Below, piece after piece: positions 1 through 9,605 of a DNA stretch of 64,000 bases. Position 1 is the first letter of the stretch; the number at the start of each line of letters is the position of its first letter. The notes beneath the pieces were generated by a model that was not told the DNA's origin, made no database searches, and was given only the letters and a program-made list of their open reading frames with translations. Origin of the DNA: Sordaria brevicollis (lineage: Eukaryota > Ascomycota > Sordariomycetes > Sordariales > Sordariaceae); the NCBI GenBank assembly GCA_033439795.1, contig JAUTDP010000007.1:1116001-1180000 (forward strand), written 5' to 3'. The position numbers and the translations under genes are program-made.

Positions 1-660
1 TTGACTGACTACATACATACCCGACCTCTACATCGAGTGAGAGTGTTCTGAGTGTATAAGTCAGGATGTTACCTCTTTGTTGCTCCTGCTAAGGGTAGTG
101 AACTCGACGAGCCAAGTGGCATACCGGTATACTACCAGGTCTCCCTCCCCTCACTCCCATCGTTTGTACATTCGGATGTACCTCTAGGCTCTGCCTACCT
201 CCTTCTTCTCGACCTACCATACGGCAATCCCTCTCTCGTGTTCATCTTCCCGTCCTGTTAGTACTTCTAGCCCTGCCTCGTTCGGGCATGGATGGTGTTG
301 GGCGTTTCCATGATATACCCCGGACGTTCAGCGCTTTACTAACGACCACCCCGAAGGTCAATCACGATCCCGAGTTCTAATTTTAACCAGGCTAATAATC
401 TCACGGACTGTGTGGTCGTGGTCGTTTTGCTCTTCGTGGGTTGAATCGCCCTTCTTTTGGCTTCAGACGCGTTACCGAGGACGCCCACATCTGGACTCAC
501 GTTTGTAATAACGGGGTCTGCCGCGTCAATCTACCTTGCAACGTTCTGTAGACTGTGACAATCCGAACCAGCATCGAGCACAAAGTCAGGAACTACGCCG
601 TACAACCGACCATCAACATTCAGCTATAACCCTCCAGCCGCAGCACTTTACCAATTGGTT
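1..660. other. Intergenic sequence, left edge
   Basis: Balanced base composition with CpA and TpG present, so it is not RIP-mutated. I see no convincing coding sequence. The short open frames lack splice signals or recognisable domains. The last 200 bases are presumably the promoter and leader of the CENP-H-type gene that starts at 661. Confidence 0.5.
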
Positions 661-1487
661 ATGTCGGCTCTTGTTCCCGATTCAAACTCTCGCCTTTCAG
701 AGACGGAGGAAGAGGCGTTGGCTCTCTATGATAGGCTGCATGAGCTACATATACAGATAGGCCTTCTGCAGGCACAGCAAGATCATCCCGAGTCCCAAAG
801 TCAGCAGTCCGATGTAGCCCTCGAGACCGTGTCGTGTGCTGACCAGGGGTGTTGTATTAGGTCCTACGTCTTTCATGGGGCATTTGGAAGCAGATCAGGC
901 CCGCACGCAGCTACTCGAAGCAAAGGCGGCGCTTGAGTTGCGGGACTACATATTCGAAAGCGCCCTTGTGGCCCGGCCTATTTTGAGAGCTGTTCATGGC
1001 GGAACTCAGGCCTCTCCGGTAGAAAGGTCTGTTTTTACTACAATATGGATTCGCACTCTCGTCGTGGGATATCGCTGACGGTCATTTTGTTTCAAGAGAC
1101 ATCTTGCCGTTGATCGAGCAGCGGGATTCGATATCTGCCAAAGCGGCCCTGCAAGCTTTAGCCTCCGATGAAGCCAAAGACCGCGCCCTGGATCTCGAAC
1201 TTGAGCGTCTTGTGTTTCGTCAGCAAAACGCGACATTAGCTTCAGAGATTTTGCGGTTGTCGAAAACAACCGGCACGCATACTGTGCAAGCGGATGGAGC
1301 TGCCAAACTTGAAATGCGGCTGGGTAAAGCGAAGGGCGAGCTACAGATGAGCCGCCAAAGATGGAAGACCATCAAGGGTGCTACGAGCGCGCTTGTAGCC
1401 GGTAGCGGAGTCGATTGGGTTCGAGATGAACGACTTAGGGGTTTGGTCCTCGACCCGCCGGATCTGTCTACCACAGGCCTATATTGA
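661..1487 (+). CDS. fta3: CENP-H/Fta3-type inner kinetochore protein
   Basis: Predicted 228-residue protein in three exons: 661-828, 899-1026 and 1097-1487. The lengths sum to 687 nt and the frame is continuous. CENP-H (Fta3 in fission yeast, Mcm16 in budding yeast) belongs to the constitutive centromere-associated network and acts at the inner kinetochore. Seen: an acidic, helical N-terminus with LYDRLHELHIQ, then an LLEAKAALELRDYIFES helix, the family segment AVHGGTQASPVER running across intron 2 into DILPLIEQRD, a coiled-coil middle, and the C-terminal block KGATSALVAGSGVDW followed by RDERLRGLVLD. That block is the most diagnostic part of the fungal CENP-H domain. Intron 2 has a clear gtctgt donor and a gctgac branch. 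Intron 1 (829-898) was chosen because it keeps phase 0 and joins the two helices; its gtgtcg donor is weak, so that junction is less certain. The start is the first ATG in frame with exon 1. Confidence 0.85.
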
Positions 1488-2040
1488 AATGAGGGCAAAA
1501 TGCCCGATTCCATAAACGGCAAGGACCCGGTTCGGCTGGCGAGAGGTCCTAGACAATTGAACATACAGTTCGTGGGTTCGCAGGAGCACGTGCAAGCACG
1601 CCGCAAAGCAATGTAGACCATGCCATGTTGCTACTGAAAGAAAGATGCTATATCTGAGTCCTGATCTTCGCAATGGTTGCCCCTGGCCTACTCTCTGCTT
1701 CTTTAAAGGTCTTGTTCGCGTTTAGTAGCTGGGCTGCTTGCCGGTAACCAAGTTGTAACACGACAATCTGCTTGGTTACCAAGCTGGGCAGTCCTTGGAG
1801 AGAATGAACCCCTGCAAACCTCGTTTGTGCTGTTCTTGTTCCTCTTTTGGTCACCTCTGTCCGTTTTCACTGGTACATTGATCATATCGTGATGTCATCT
1901 ATGCCATACTATTCAAGGGGAGATGATAAAATATTCCGGCGGCTTTATAACTATTACCACGTACTAACAGATGATAAGCCTCCAACCATACGACGAGGCA
2001 ATGACCGTTTCTAGAGTAGGACATATTATAGCACGACAGC
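1488..2040. other. Intergenic sequence between CENP-H gene and transposon
   Basis: Holds the 3' end of the CENP-H-type gene and flanking DNA of the transposon. No gene is seen. It is not RIP-mutated up to the left terminal inverted repeat. It contains one perfect 10-bp inverted repeat at 1743-1780. Confidence 0.5.
1743..1780. repeat. Perfect 10-bp inverted repeat (hairpin)
   Basis: Arms ggtaaccaag (1743-1752) and cttggttacc (1771-1780) are exact reverse complements separated by 18 nt. It lies 256 bp past the CENP-H stop, so it could fold in the 3' transcript or be a protein-binding dyad. Nothing links it to a known element. Confidence 0.6.
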
Positions 2041-2098
2041 CGCTGTATATTGAAAACGACTGGCCAGTCCCCACTTCGCACAGGCACCCCCCTTTACA
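2041..2098 (+). repeat. Left terminal inverted repeat
   Basis: Begins cgctgtat at the outer edge and ends ctttaca at the inner edge. It contains the palindrome ctggccag and a run of six C. It is the reverse complement of 6449-6506 except at the ninth base. Confidence 0.9.
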
Positions 2099-2170
2099 AA
2101 CACACATATAAAATCTATCTATACGTAATAATCCCAAACCTTCCAATATATATATCTTAATTAATTTTAA

Positions 2171-2215
2171 GGGTATTTATACTCTAATTACTACATTTTA
2201 CTCGTATAAATACCC
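2171..2215. repeat. Subterminal 11-bp inverted repeat
   Basis: gggtatttata (2171-2181) and tataaataccc (2205-2215) are exact reverse complements, just inside the left TIR where RIP mutation begins. It could be a transposase subterminal site or a remnant of a smaller nested element. There is no matching copy at the right end. Confidence 0.5.
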
Positions 2216-2333
2216 CTAATCGAATAAAATTAATATTAAAGAATCCTAATTAACCTATTAATCTATTTAAAGTCCGCTTTGCATTTAGTACCGCCGCCCC
2301 CGCTCCCGTTATACCTCTTAAAAAACGCGCCGC

Positions 2334-2357
2334 TAATAATAATAATAATAATAATAA
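2334..2357. repeat. TAA trinucleotide microsatellite
   Basis: About eight consecutive TAA units within the second ORF relic; in the likely reading frame they would encode an asparagine run. Some units may derive from CAA by RIP. Confidence 0.7.
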
Positions 2358-2630
2358 CGGCGACCACCAACGTTCGAAACGGCTATTATAGCTTAGCGCC
2401 CGCTTAAAAGAAATTAACGCCGAATTTAAAAGCGGAAGAGAATAGAATAAGGGGGATAAAAATAGGGATAGGGATGGGGATAACGAAAGGACCCTAAGAA
2501 GATTAATACCTATTCAATTCCGTATTATTTTTAAGAATAATAATAAGAATAAAAAAACGACCGTTAAATTGAAAAGGAATACTATTATTGGCCATATTAC
2601 TTTTAATTTGAAAATTAAACTTAAAGTACC

Positions 2631-2702
2631 CGCTCCCTCCTCCTCGACCGTTCCCTCCTCCTCGATTATTCCCTCCTCCTCGACCACCCCCCCTCCTCGA
2701 CT
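2631..2702 (+). repeat. 18-bp minisatellite, four units
   Basis: Four tandem units near cgttccctcctcctcgac at 2631, 2649, 2667 and 2685, differing by one to a few bases. C-rich, without CpA, and so spared by RIP. In frame it would encode a repeated Pro/Ser-rich hexapeptide. Confidence 0.8.
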
Positions 2703-5219
2703 ATAATTTTAATTTCGTCGTCTTCGATCTAACGTAAGCGTAAATACGATTAACGGTATAATAAAAGAGGAAGACTACAATAAATAATAATAAAACTAAT
2801 AAAACGAAATCGAAATTATTAAAGTAATACTTCGTACCGTACTTTCTCCTCGGTCTATTAGAAAATCGTATAAATTAACTTCAATTCCCCTAACGCCGCT
2901 ACCGATTTTAAATTTTTTAAATATCCTATTTATATATAATACTTAATAAATAGCGGATATATAATTCAACCGCTTATTGGTTAAATTTAATAAATTACTT
3001 ACCTTCATTTTGAACGATTACGTCCCTATTAAGAAAGATCTTAATAATACTATTAATACCAATAACAATTTTAGTACCTTTAGTTTTACTTTATTAAGTC
3101 GAGTACAAAAAGTCGAGAATAGTATTATAAATACTATTTACAACAAGTACAAGCTCTTAGGTATAGATTTTACTATTTTTATATAATACGTAAATTAATC
3201 GGTTAATATATTAAAAATAATTAAAAATAGGAAAAGTATAACGTTATTCTAATTATACGTTTTATTTAAGAAAAATAACCTAATTATATTATTTAAATTT
3301 TACAATACCGCTAGAATATTACGTAACTTACTTAAGGAGCCCGTTAAATAGTATTTTATTACAGTTATTACCCACTTTCGTATAATTAGGGGATTTTAAC
3401 GGTAAAATACTATTTCTATTATAAATATATTAATACTTTCTAAAGTTACTTCTTTTATTAAAAAACTTACACAATTATAATTATAATCGTAATTACAATT
3501 TCACTAATTCTCTTCCTTACACTAATCTTTTATATTTACCACGCCTATTATCGCCGACTCTAATACTCCTATTAATAACTCTAAATAATCGACTATACTT
3601 ACTAATACTATTAAATTAACCATTATATTTAAATCGAATAAAAAGAAGATTACAATTAATTTAATAGTAGAGGAATTTATAGCGCGCCGCGTACGCGATT
3701 ATAAAAAAATACGTAAAGGTAAAGAAATAATTAATCTAATATATAAGGATTTGGGTAAGGTATAGGGGTATAATAAGGGTCGTAAATATAAAAATTACCG
3801 TAAAGGTAGCGAATATAATTAGTATTTTTTTTTTCCCAATTTTAAATACTATTACCCATTAAATATAAAAGATTTTATCGATTAGGTATATACTATTATT
3901 TATAAGTACGCTACTACGAATTAGCCTCTAACCTCTATTATAATATATTAATTCGATTCTAAATACGAATCCTCTTCTTCTAATACGTAAATAATTTAAT
4001 AATTAAATTTATAACTATTTTAATAATATATACTATATAGCGTACTAGGGTCGAAGTATAGTAGCGGCGGGATAGGATATATACCTATACCCTAAATTTT
4101 TAATATTTCTCTTTAAAACGGTTATTAGGGTAATAATAATAGTAATACGATACTAATTATAATTTTTATAACCTTTATTAACATTAGTAATATAAATATA
4201 AATAATATAAATATAGTAATTAAATTTACTTTATTTACTTTATTTATTACGACCGCGACTATAATTAATTCTTACGTTAATAGTAATCGAACTAGTAATA
4301 ATAACCCTCTACCTTCCTCCCCTCTACCTTTATTACTATTAAATAAATTATTAGAATCCCTTATTATCGATTTTATAAAATAGTTAATATTTCGATACGC
4401 GCTTAGAATTAATAAAAATTAGGGTTTATATAATACGCTATTTAATATCCAAAAATCCCTTATATCCGGTCGGTTCTCCTTCTATTATACGCGCGACCTC
4501 CTTAAGTAATAGTATTTTACTTATAGGGTTAATAAGGGTATTTATATAGTAATTAAAAAGGGGATTAAAGAATTTCTTTATTTCGAAAGGGATTATATAT
4601 AATAATCGTTATTATTACTACTATTACTATTATTATTATTACCGTAAGCGGTACTAATTCCCCTACTATTATAATGCGAGGTTACTTTAATACCCTAAAT
4701 TATAGACCCTAAATTCTTATTATAGGGTAAATCCTATCCGTTTATTATTTTTTTATAATTATATTTTATTAACTATTATATTTATTAGATTCGTCTATCC
4801 TTTAAAATTCGCTTTAATAAAACATTTATAATTACTACGGCCTACCCCTTATCGATTAAAACTTCGATTAAAAATAAAAAAATAACGACGATACCGTTTA
4901 TATTAATTTTATTAACGACGATAAAAAAATTAATCTAAATAATAGCCCGCGTACCGATTACGATAAAAATAAAATTGCGATTGAAATTAACGAAGAAGAG
5001 GATAACGAATTGTAAGGGATTTTTTTTATATAAAAGGGGGATTCTATACTTCGATTTATTATTATAAATAATAATACTTTTATACTTTTAATAATAAATT
5101 TAATACTTTTAATACATTTAATATATTTTATACTTTACGGGATTTTTTTTTGTAATTTAATAATAATCGACTTCGAATATATTTAAAACGGTATATTTAC
5201 TATATAAAATAATATCTTT

Positions 5220-6430
5220 ATACGATTATTCCCATCGTTATTAATTCGTATAATTAATCCCTATATAATACAACGTAATCTTTATTACTATCGATATTAT
5301 TACGGAAGGGTACATTTACTTAGTAATAATATTTGCGTATAATATCGACCCGCTGCCCTACCTCCTACGTAACCTTTTTTAAAAAACTTTTAAACTTTTT
5401 ATTATTTAACGTATTATTATTAATATACTAATATTACCATTATATATAGGCTTTTATATTATTAAAATATATTTCGATAGGGTTAAAATTTAGAGAATAT
5501 AATAATAAGAATTATAATAATATATTTTTATTATTATATACGGTTTTAATAGAAGGGTTTTTATATTATAATACGTTATTTATTATTAATATACTATAAC
5601 GATTAAAGAACGGATTTATTTTAAGTAATATTTCTTCTTCTAATTAAATAATAAAACCGGTTATATTTATTACTCCTTTATAATATAATATATTAATAAA
5701 GCTATTTATAATTATTATTAATAATAAATAAAACTATTTCCCTTTAGTAAGCGTATTCTTTACAATTAGTACTATACCCTTTAGTACTTACTTAATATAA
5801 CGAGCGCTATCCTTCTTATTAATATTAAATTCGTTATAAAATACGTATATTTTTATTAAAAATGCGGAAACCTTCTTCAATTAATCTAATTATAATAATT
5901 CATTACGCTAAGAAACCTTATACACTATTTTTTTATTAATCTACTTAGAAGCTCTTAATTATTTTAATATAGCGTTCGTTAATACGTATATATTTATTTC
6001 GGTAATTAAATAATATTATATTTTATCGAAGTATAAATCGGGCTTATAACGAAGGAAATCGAGAATTTCCTATACGATTAATAATTAAATACTTTATAAA
6101 AATATTAAAAGTTATTATCTATTATCTATACCTTTATAACCGCCGGCGTTAATATTATTACGTTATATTTCGAATTATTCTAGGGGTAAATTATATTAGT
6201 AGTTTTAAAATTCTTCTTTAATTTCTAAATATGGTATTTAAATATATTAACCGCTTGCGCGATTTTTTTAGGGTACTCGCTAGCGGTTAGTATTAGGTAT
6301 ATTGTTCGCCTTTATTGTTTATTAGAGTGGTTAGGTATAATTGTAACGTTTATAGATCTCGAAAGCTTTAAAAACCGTTAGATTTGGGTATAAAACGACT
6401 AAGATATTCAAATTCAAAGATTCGACATGG
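5220..6430 (-). pseudogene. Tc1/mariner-type (DDE_3) transposase relic
   Basis: Former transposase that cut and rejoined DNA at the element ends. Reading the minus strand and treating TAA/TAG as RIP products of CAA/CAG/TGG gives a continuous frame. Around 5650-5430 it shows INPFFNRYSILIINN, then a helix, then a segment reading SLNFNPIEIYFNNIKAYI. This is the Tc1-superfamily pattern NPFP..SVLVMDN...PYSPDFNPIE..F..LKA. The second catalytic Asp (DN) reads as Asn and the conserved SPDFNPIE as SLNFNPIE, both expected from RIP. The N-terminal part, read from about 6430 downward, has many stops and no clear helix-turn-helix. Heavily mutated and not functional. Confidence 0.75.
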
Positions 6431-6448
6431 TATTTTTGATGTATATTC

Positions 6449-6506
6449 TGTAAAGGGGGGTGCCTGTGCGAAGTGGGGACTGGCCAGTCGTTTTCAACAT
6501 ACAGCG
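6449..6506 (-). repeat. Right terminal inverted repeat
   Basis: Reverse complement of 2041-2098 with one difference. It starts tgtaaagg on the inner side and ends acagcg at the outer edge. Not RIP-mutated. Confidence 0.9.
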
Positions 6507-8672
6507 CAAGTCCAGGTTGCAAAAGACCCCCGGATTCGGGCAGTAGTATCGTGGATCCTCCGTACATGTACCGTGTGTATTCGGGAAAGGGTAATAATTC
6601 CTGCTCGGCGTTGGAGTAGATCTGGCGTACCTCAACCGGACGCGAGAACAAGGGCTGTGAGTGGGCGAGAATTGGCGTGTTTTAACAATGGTTACTGTGG
6701 CTGACATTGGAAGAAGCACCTCACCCGGCTCAAAATCAGAACGCTCATCTTCTAGAGAGGCCTGCTAAATGCTGTTGGTAAAACAAGACTGACCTAGTGA
6801 CACTTCATTCCTAGACTGGCAACCTCAACCTCTCGCATATCCACGACAATCACTTGATGTTGCCCGACCAGGGAGAGACGGTGAAACTAGACAGCGCGAG
6901 ACCTTGATGTTAGACCTGGAAACCAGTGAGCATTTTCAAGCTGCGTGTCTCACACAGGTTATAGTAAACCCCCTGCAGAGCTTCATGATCCGAAATAAGA
7001 ATCACCTGGTGAGAAGTGAGGCCGTACTGGCTGTACTCGTTAGCTCTAATCAGTTTACCGCCCAATGGCCAGGTCTTTGAGGCAGGGCAGCTCATGGAAT
7101 GAGGGAAGACGAGGCAGCTGGAGGGATAGGGTGGGCTATGTGGTTGGCGGTACAGCCGACCCCCGGGTGACCAGGCGTCCTCTTGGACCGTCCGTGACGC
7201 CCGGAAATGGGTAAGCAGGCGTTCTGAACGGGGCAGCCTGCCGTTCCATGGAAACCTAACCTCAAGATACGGACGAGAGCGACAATGGCTGACTGCTAGA
7301 GAAGAGTGACGGGTGCGCACCAGCCCGCCCAGTGCTCGCCAACAACAGACTGGACCATCATCTCATGGGCGGAAACCCGGGCGAGAACCGGGTAGGCGCT
7401 TGACCCTGTTCGAGAGAAAGCACGGCAAACAGCCGACTCCGCCGAATGCATCCAGACCAAGACCAGACGAGGATGGGATGGCATCCAGTGGGCGGTCCCG
7501 TCGCGAGCGAATGTCTGAGGTGCGGTGGTAGCCTGTCAGAACTGGGGAAGGGGAAGTGACAGTACCTGCCCCTACGTCTAGGGGGACGTGACACGCCGAG
7601 TAACATCCAATCCATGGATGGAACTGAAAGCTGAGATGGACTGGAAGCTGGAAATGAAATTGTGGCTGCTTTGCAACTCACTGGAGGTGCCCTCTGAAAG
7701 TGGGCGGGAAGCTGGCAGGCCCGGCCGACACCTCGAGCGCTCCGCAAACGCTCACAGAGCACGGACCATACGCAGGTACACAGTACCGACAGACACGGCG
7801 TAGGTCGGCGTAGGTAGGCGAGTTGGCCCTTGTACTTGTACTTCCTTCTTGGGGGGCGTCGACGCTTGGCTCAGCGCCAGGCCGGCCTGCCAGCCATTGA
7901 CCGCAGCGCAATTGGAGTGGCCCGGTCCGAAGAGGGATGAATTGTGAGTGGGTGCCTTCGCCTCCCTCCCAAATCACGCTGCAAAAATCAGCCCGCGCTG
8001 CACCTCGCTTTTTTGTTATGAAGTAGGAAGGAGGAGCTTGGTTGCCCCCGCCCCCCAGTCTTCAATCAGCCGCCCATAGTAAAATACTAGGCAAAGGCGT
8101 CGCCCCCTCCTCTCTCTCACAAAACTCCCTCCTCTTTTCCCATACAAACGAAACGCACCGCTCACCACGCCAAACTCGATACCCATTTTCCCACGCCTAT
8201 TGCACGCGTATGTGAGTACCTCCTTTTTCCTACCAGCACCAGCAATTTCACAAGTACTACTCTTGCCCATCTGGCATTTGGCCTCTTTGCCTTTGCCTGC
8301 CTCTGGTCCACGCGAAACTGCCATTGGATCCCATGCAACCGGCCAACCTCACTGCCAACTTTCCCGACGCTGTCGCCATCCAAAAACGAAGCCCGCGCAC
8401 GCTCGTTGCCTTGCGCGTCGGTGCTCAGCACTTCAGCGCCGGCCAGCTAGCTCGAGTCTGCGCGTCGCCGTCTCCACGCAAAGCTTCCTTGGGACCTGCC
8501 ACCTTCGCACACGCTGGGAGCTCACTTTGCGCTGCCCACACACGTCTCCGGTCTCGCGTCAAGAAAAACATCACAACGTACCGCGATCGCTGACCAGGGT
8601 GGCATATCTCTCAACAGCAGCATCTCCACGCTTTCAAAAACACATCGTCAGCAACAGAATAAAATAAACCAA
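6507..8672. other. Intergenic region and NHP6 promoter/leader
   Basis: About 2.2 kb of normal-composition sequence. Overlapping open frames between 6910 and 7980 show no domain or splice pattern and look like chance ORFs in GC-rich DNA. From about 8030 the sequence becomes pyrimidine-rich on the plus strand (ccccctcctctctctcac near 8103), typical of promoters and leaders of highly expressed filamentous-fungal genes. The transcribed leader of NHP6 probably starts in this CT-rich zone and runs to the leader intron at 8673. Confidence 0.5.
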
Positions 8673-8990
8673 GTACGTGTGTCGCTGGGATGGCATTTCG
8701 TCGTTTTTTTTTTTTTTAATTATCATCTTTCATGAGGCAGCATGCCTATCTTTTGCATCATCAGTTGCATGCCAAATCAACTGTTCTTGACAGCTTCGGA
8801 TGCCGCACAAGCTCTGCCAAAGGAGCATACACAACCTCATCTCTCGCTGATGCTGTGCGCTGTGCATCTTGTCTGGAGTCAGACGAATCATAGTCTGCCG
8901 TTCAAAACCGCCGGGCCTGGATTGGCCTTCATACGTACCCCGACGCGGTCCCAGCTGTTTTACCTATCGCTAACAGGTTGTGATTTGCAG
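8673..8990 (+). other. Intron in the 5' leader of NHP6
   Basis: A gtacgtgt donor at 8673 and a gctaac branch at 8969 followed by an atttgcag acceptor ending at 8990 define a 318-nt intron. It sits 10 nt before the start codon and is long compared with the coding introns here. Leader introns of this kind often raise expression of abundant chromatin proteins; that role is inferred. Confidence 0.65.
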
Positions 8991-9000
8991 ATAAGACAAT

Positions 9001-9605
9001 ATGCCCAAGGCCGCCGCCAAAAGCAAGACCACCGGCAAGGTCGAAAAGCGCCGCGCGAAGAAGGGTGAGTTACTGCAACCCAACCCCTCCCCTACCGAGC
9101 CCTCGATATGATGTTTCCCCGTTCGCATATCAGACCTGTAGCAGCCTGGCCGCTTGCCTTGTATGGTCATGCTTCGATCACGATGCCCGCTTGTAATGTT
9201 TGCGGTGCGCTTTGCTTCTGGCTTGTAACCAGGATAGACAAGCGGTTGCTCTTCTTGTTTCGCGGCTCGCAGTTGCTGACTTGTGTTGCTCAAAGATCCC
9301 AACGCCCCGAAGCGTGGCCTCTCTGCCTACATGTTCTTCGCCAACGAGCAGCGCGAGAACGTCCGTGAAGAAAACCCCGGCGTCTCCTTCGGACAGGTTG
9401 GCAAGATTCTTGGCGAAAGGTGGAAGGCCCTTAGCGACAAGCAGCGCGCCCCTTATGAGGCTAAGGCTGCTGCCGACAAGAAGCGCTACGAGGACGAGAA
9501 GCAGGCTTACAACGTGAGTCATCCCCGTACCATGTTAATTCTACTAGCAACGGAAACTGATCATGAGGCGCATAGGCCGAGGCCGACGAGGAGGAGTCTT
9601 CGTGA
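9001..9605 (+). CDS. nhp6: NHP6-type HMG-box chromatin protein
   Basis: A 103-residue protein in three exons: 9001-9064, 9296-9513 and 9576-9605. It binds and bends DNA without sequence preference, and with Spt16-Pob3 it assists FACT nucleosome reorganisation in the nucleus. Seen: a short basic N-terminus ([16 protein letters not shown]), then one complete HMG box beginning [15 protein letters not shown], continuing through [15 protein letters not shown] and ending in the Lys/Glu-rich third helix, then a short acidic tail EADEEESS. The length is typical of fungal NHP6. Introns 1 and 2 have gtgagt donors. Phases agree (64 + 218 + 30 nt = 312). The start is the first ATG after the leader intron. 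Downstream is an A-run and AT-rich 3' sequence. Confidence 0.95.

Larger units (their letters stand above)
2260..5015 (+). pseudogene. RIP-destroyed second ORF of the transposon, unknown function
   Basis: Unrecognised. Read with TAA/TAG taken as mutated CAA/CAG/TGG, long coding-like stretches appear on the plus strand. There is an N-terminal low-complexity part encoded over TAA repeats and a proline-rich 18-bp minisatellite at 2631-2702. A lysine/arginine-rich segment lies around 3640-3800, with EEFIARRVRDYKKIRKGKE visible. A final acidic tail, EINEEEDNEL, is followed by TAA at 5013-5015. The reading frame of the tail differs from that of the 2977-3800 part, so introns or frameshifts must lie between. 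The original product was perhaps 700-900 residues. It lies inside the TIRs and converges on the transposase, which argues that it belongs to the element. Two nested elements remain possible. Confidence 0.5.
2041..6506 (-). mobile_element. RIP-mutated Tc1/mariner-type DNA transposon with 58-bp TIRs
   Basis: Element of about 4.47 kb bounded by inverted repeats at 2041-2098 and 6449-6506 that match at 57 of 58 positions. The one mismatch is TG versus TA, a RIP-type change. The interior (about 2160-6360) is very AT-rich with almost no CpA or TpG, while the TIRs and the outer 60-100 bp are nearly untouched. The minus strand of the right half encodes a relic Tc1/mariner (DDE_3-type) transposase. 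The left half carries a second ORF relic on the plus strand, convergent with the transposase. I find no clear target-site duplication next to the TIRs; flanks are gc on the left and ca on the right. It cannot be autonomous now, because every frame is closed by RIP stop codons. Confidence 0.8.

Noticed and set aside
6910..7977. Several overlapping frames of 100-136 codons on both strands
   Set aside because: Odd composition (Arg/Ser/Pro-rich), no domain, no consistent splicing, and both strands are open at once as expected in GC-rich non-coding DNA.
8200..8667. 155-codon frame upstream of NHP6
   Set aside because: Lies in the pyrimidine-rich promoter/leader; the peptide is low-complexity and unlike any family I know.
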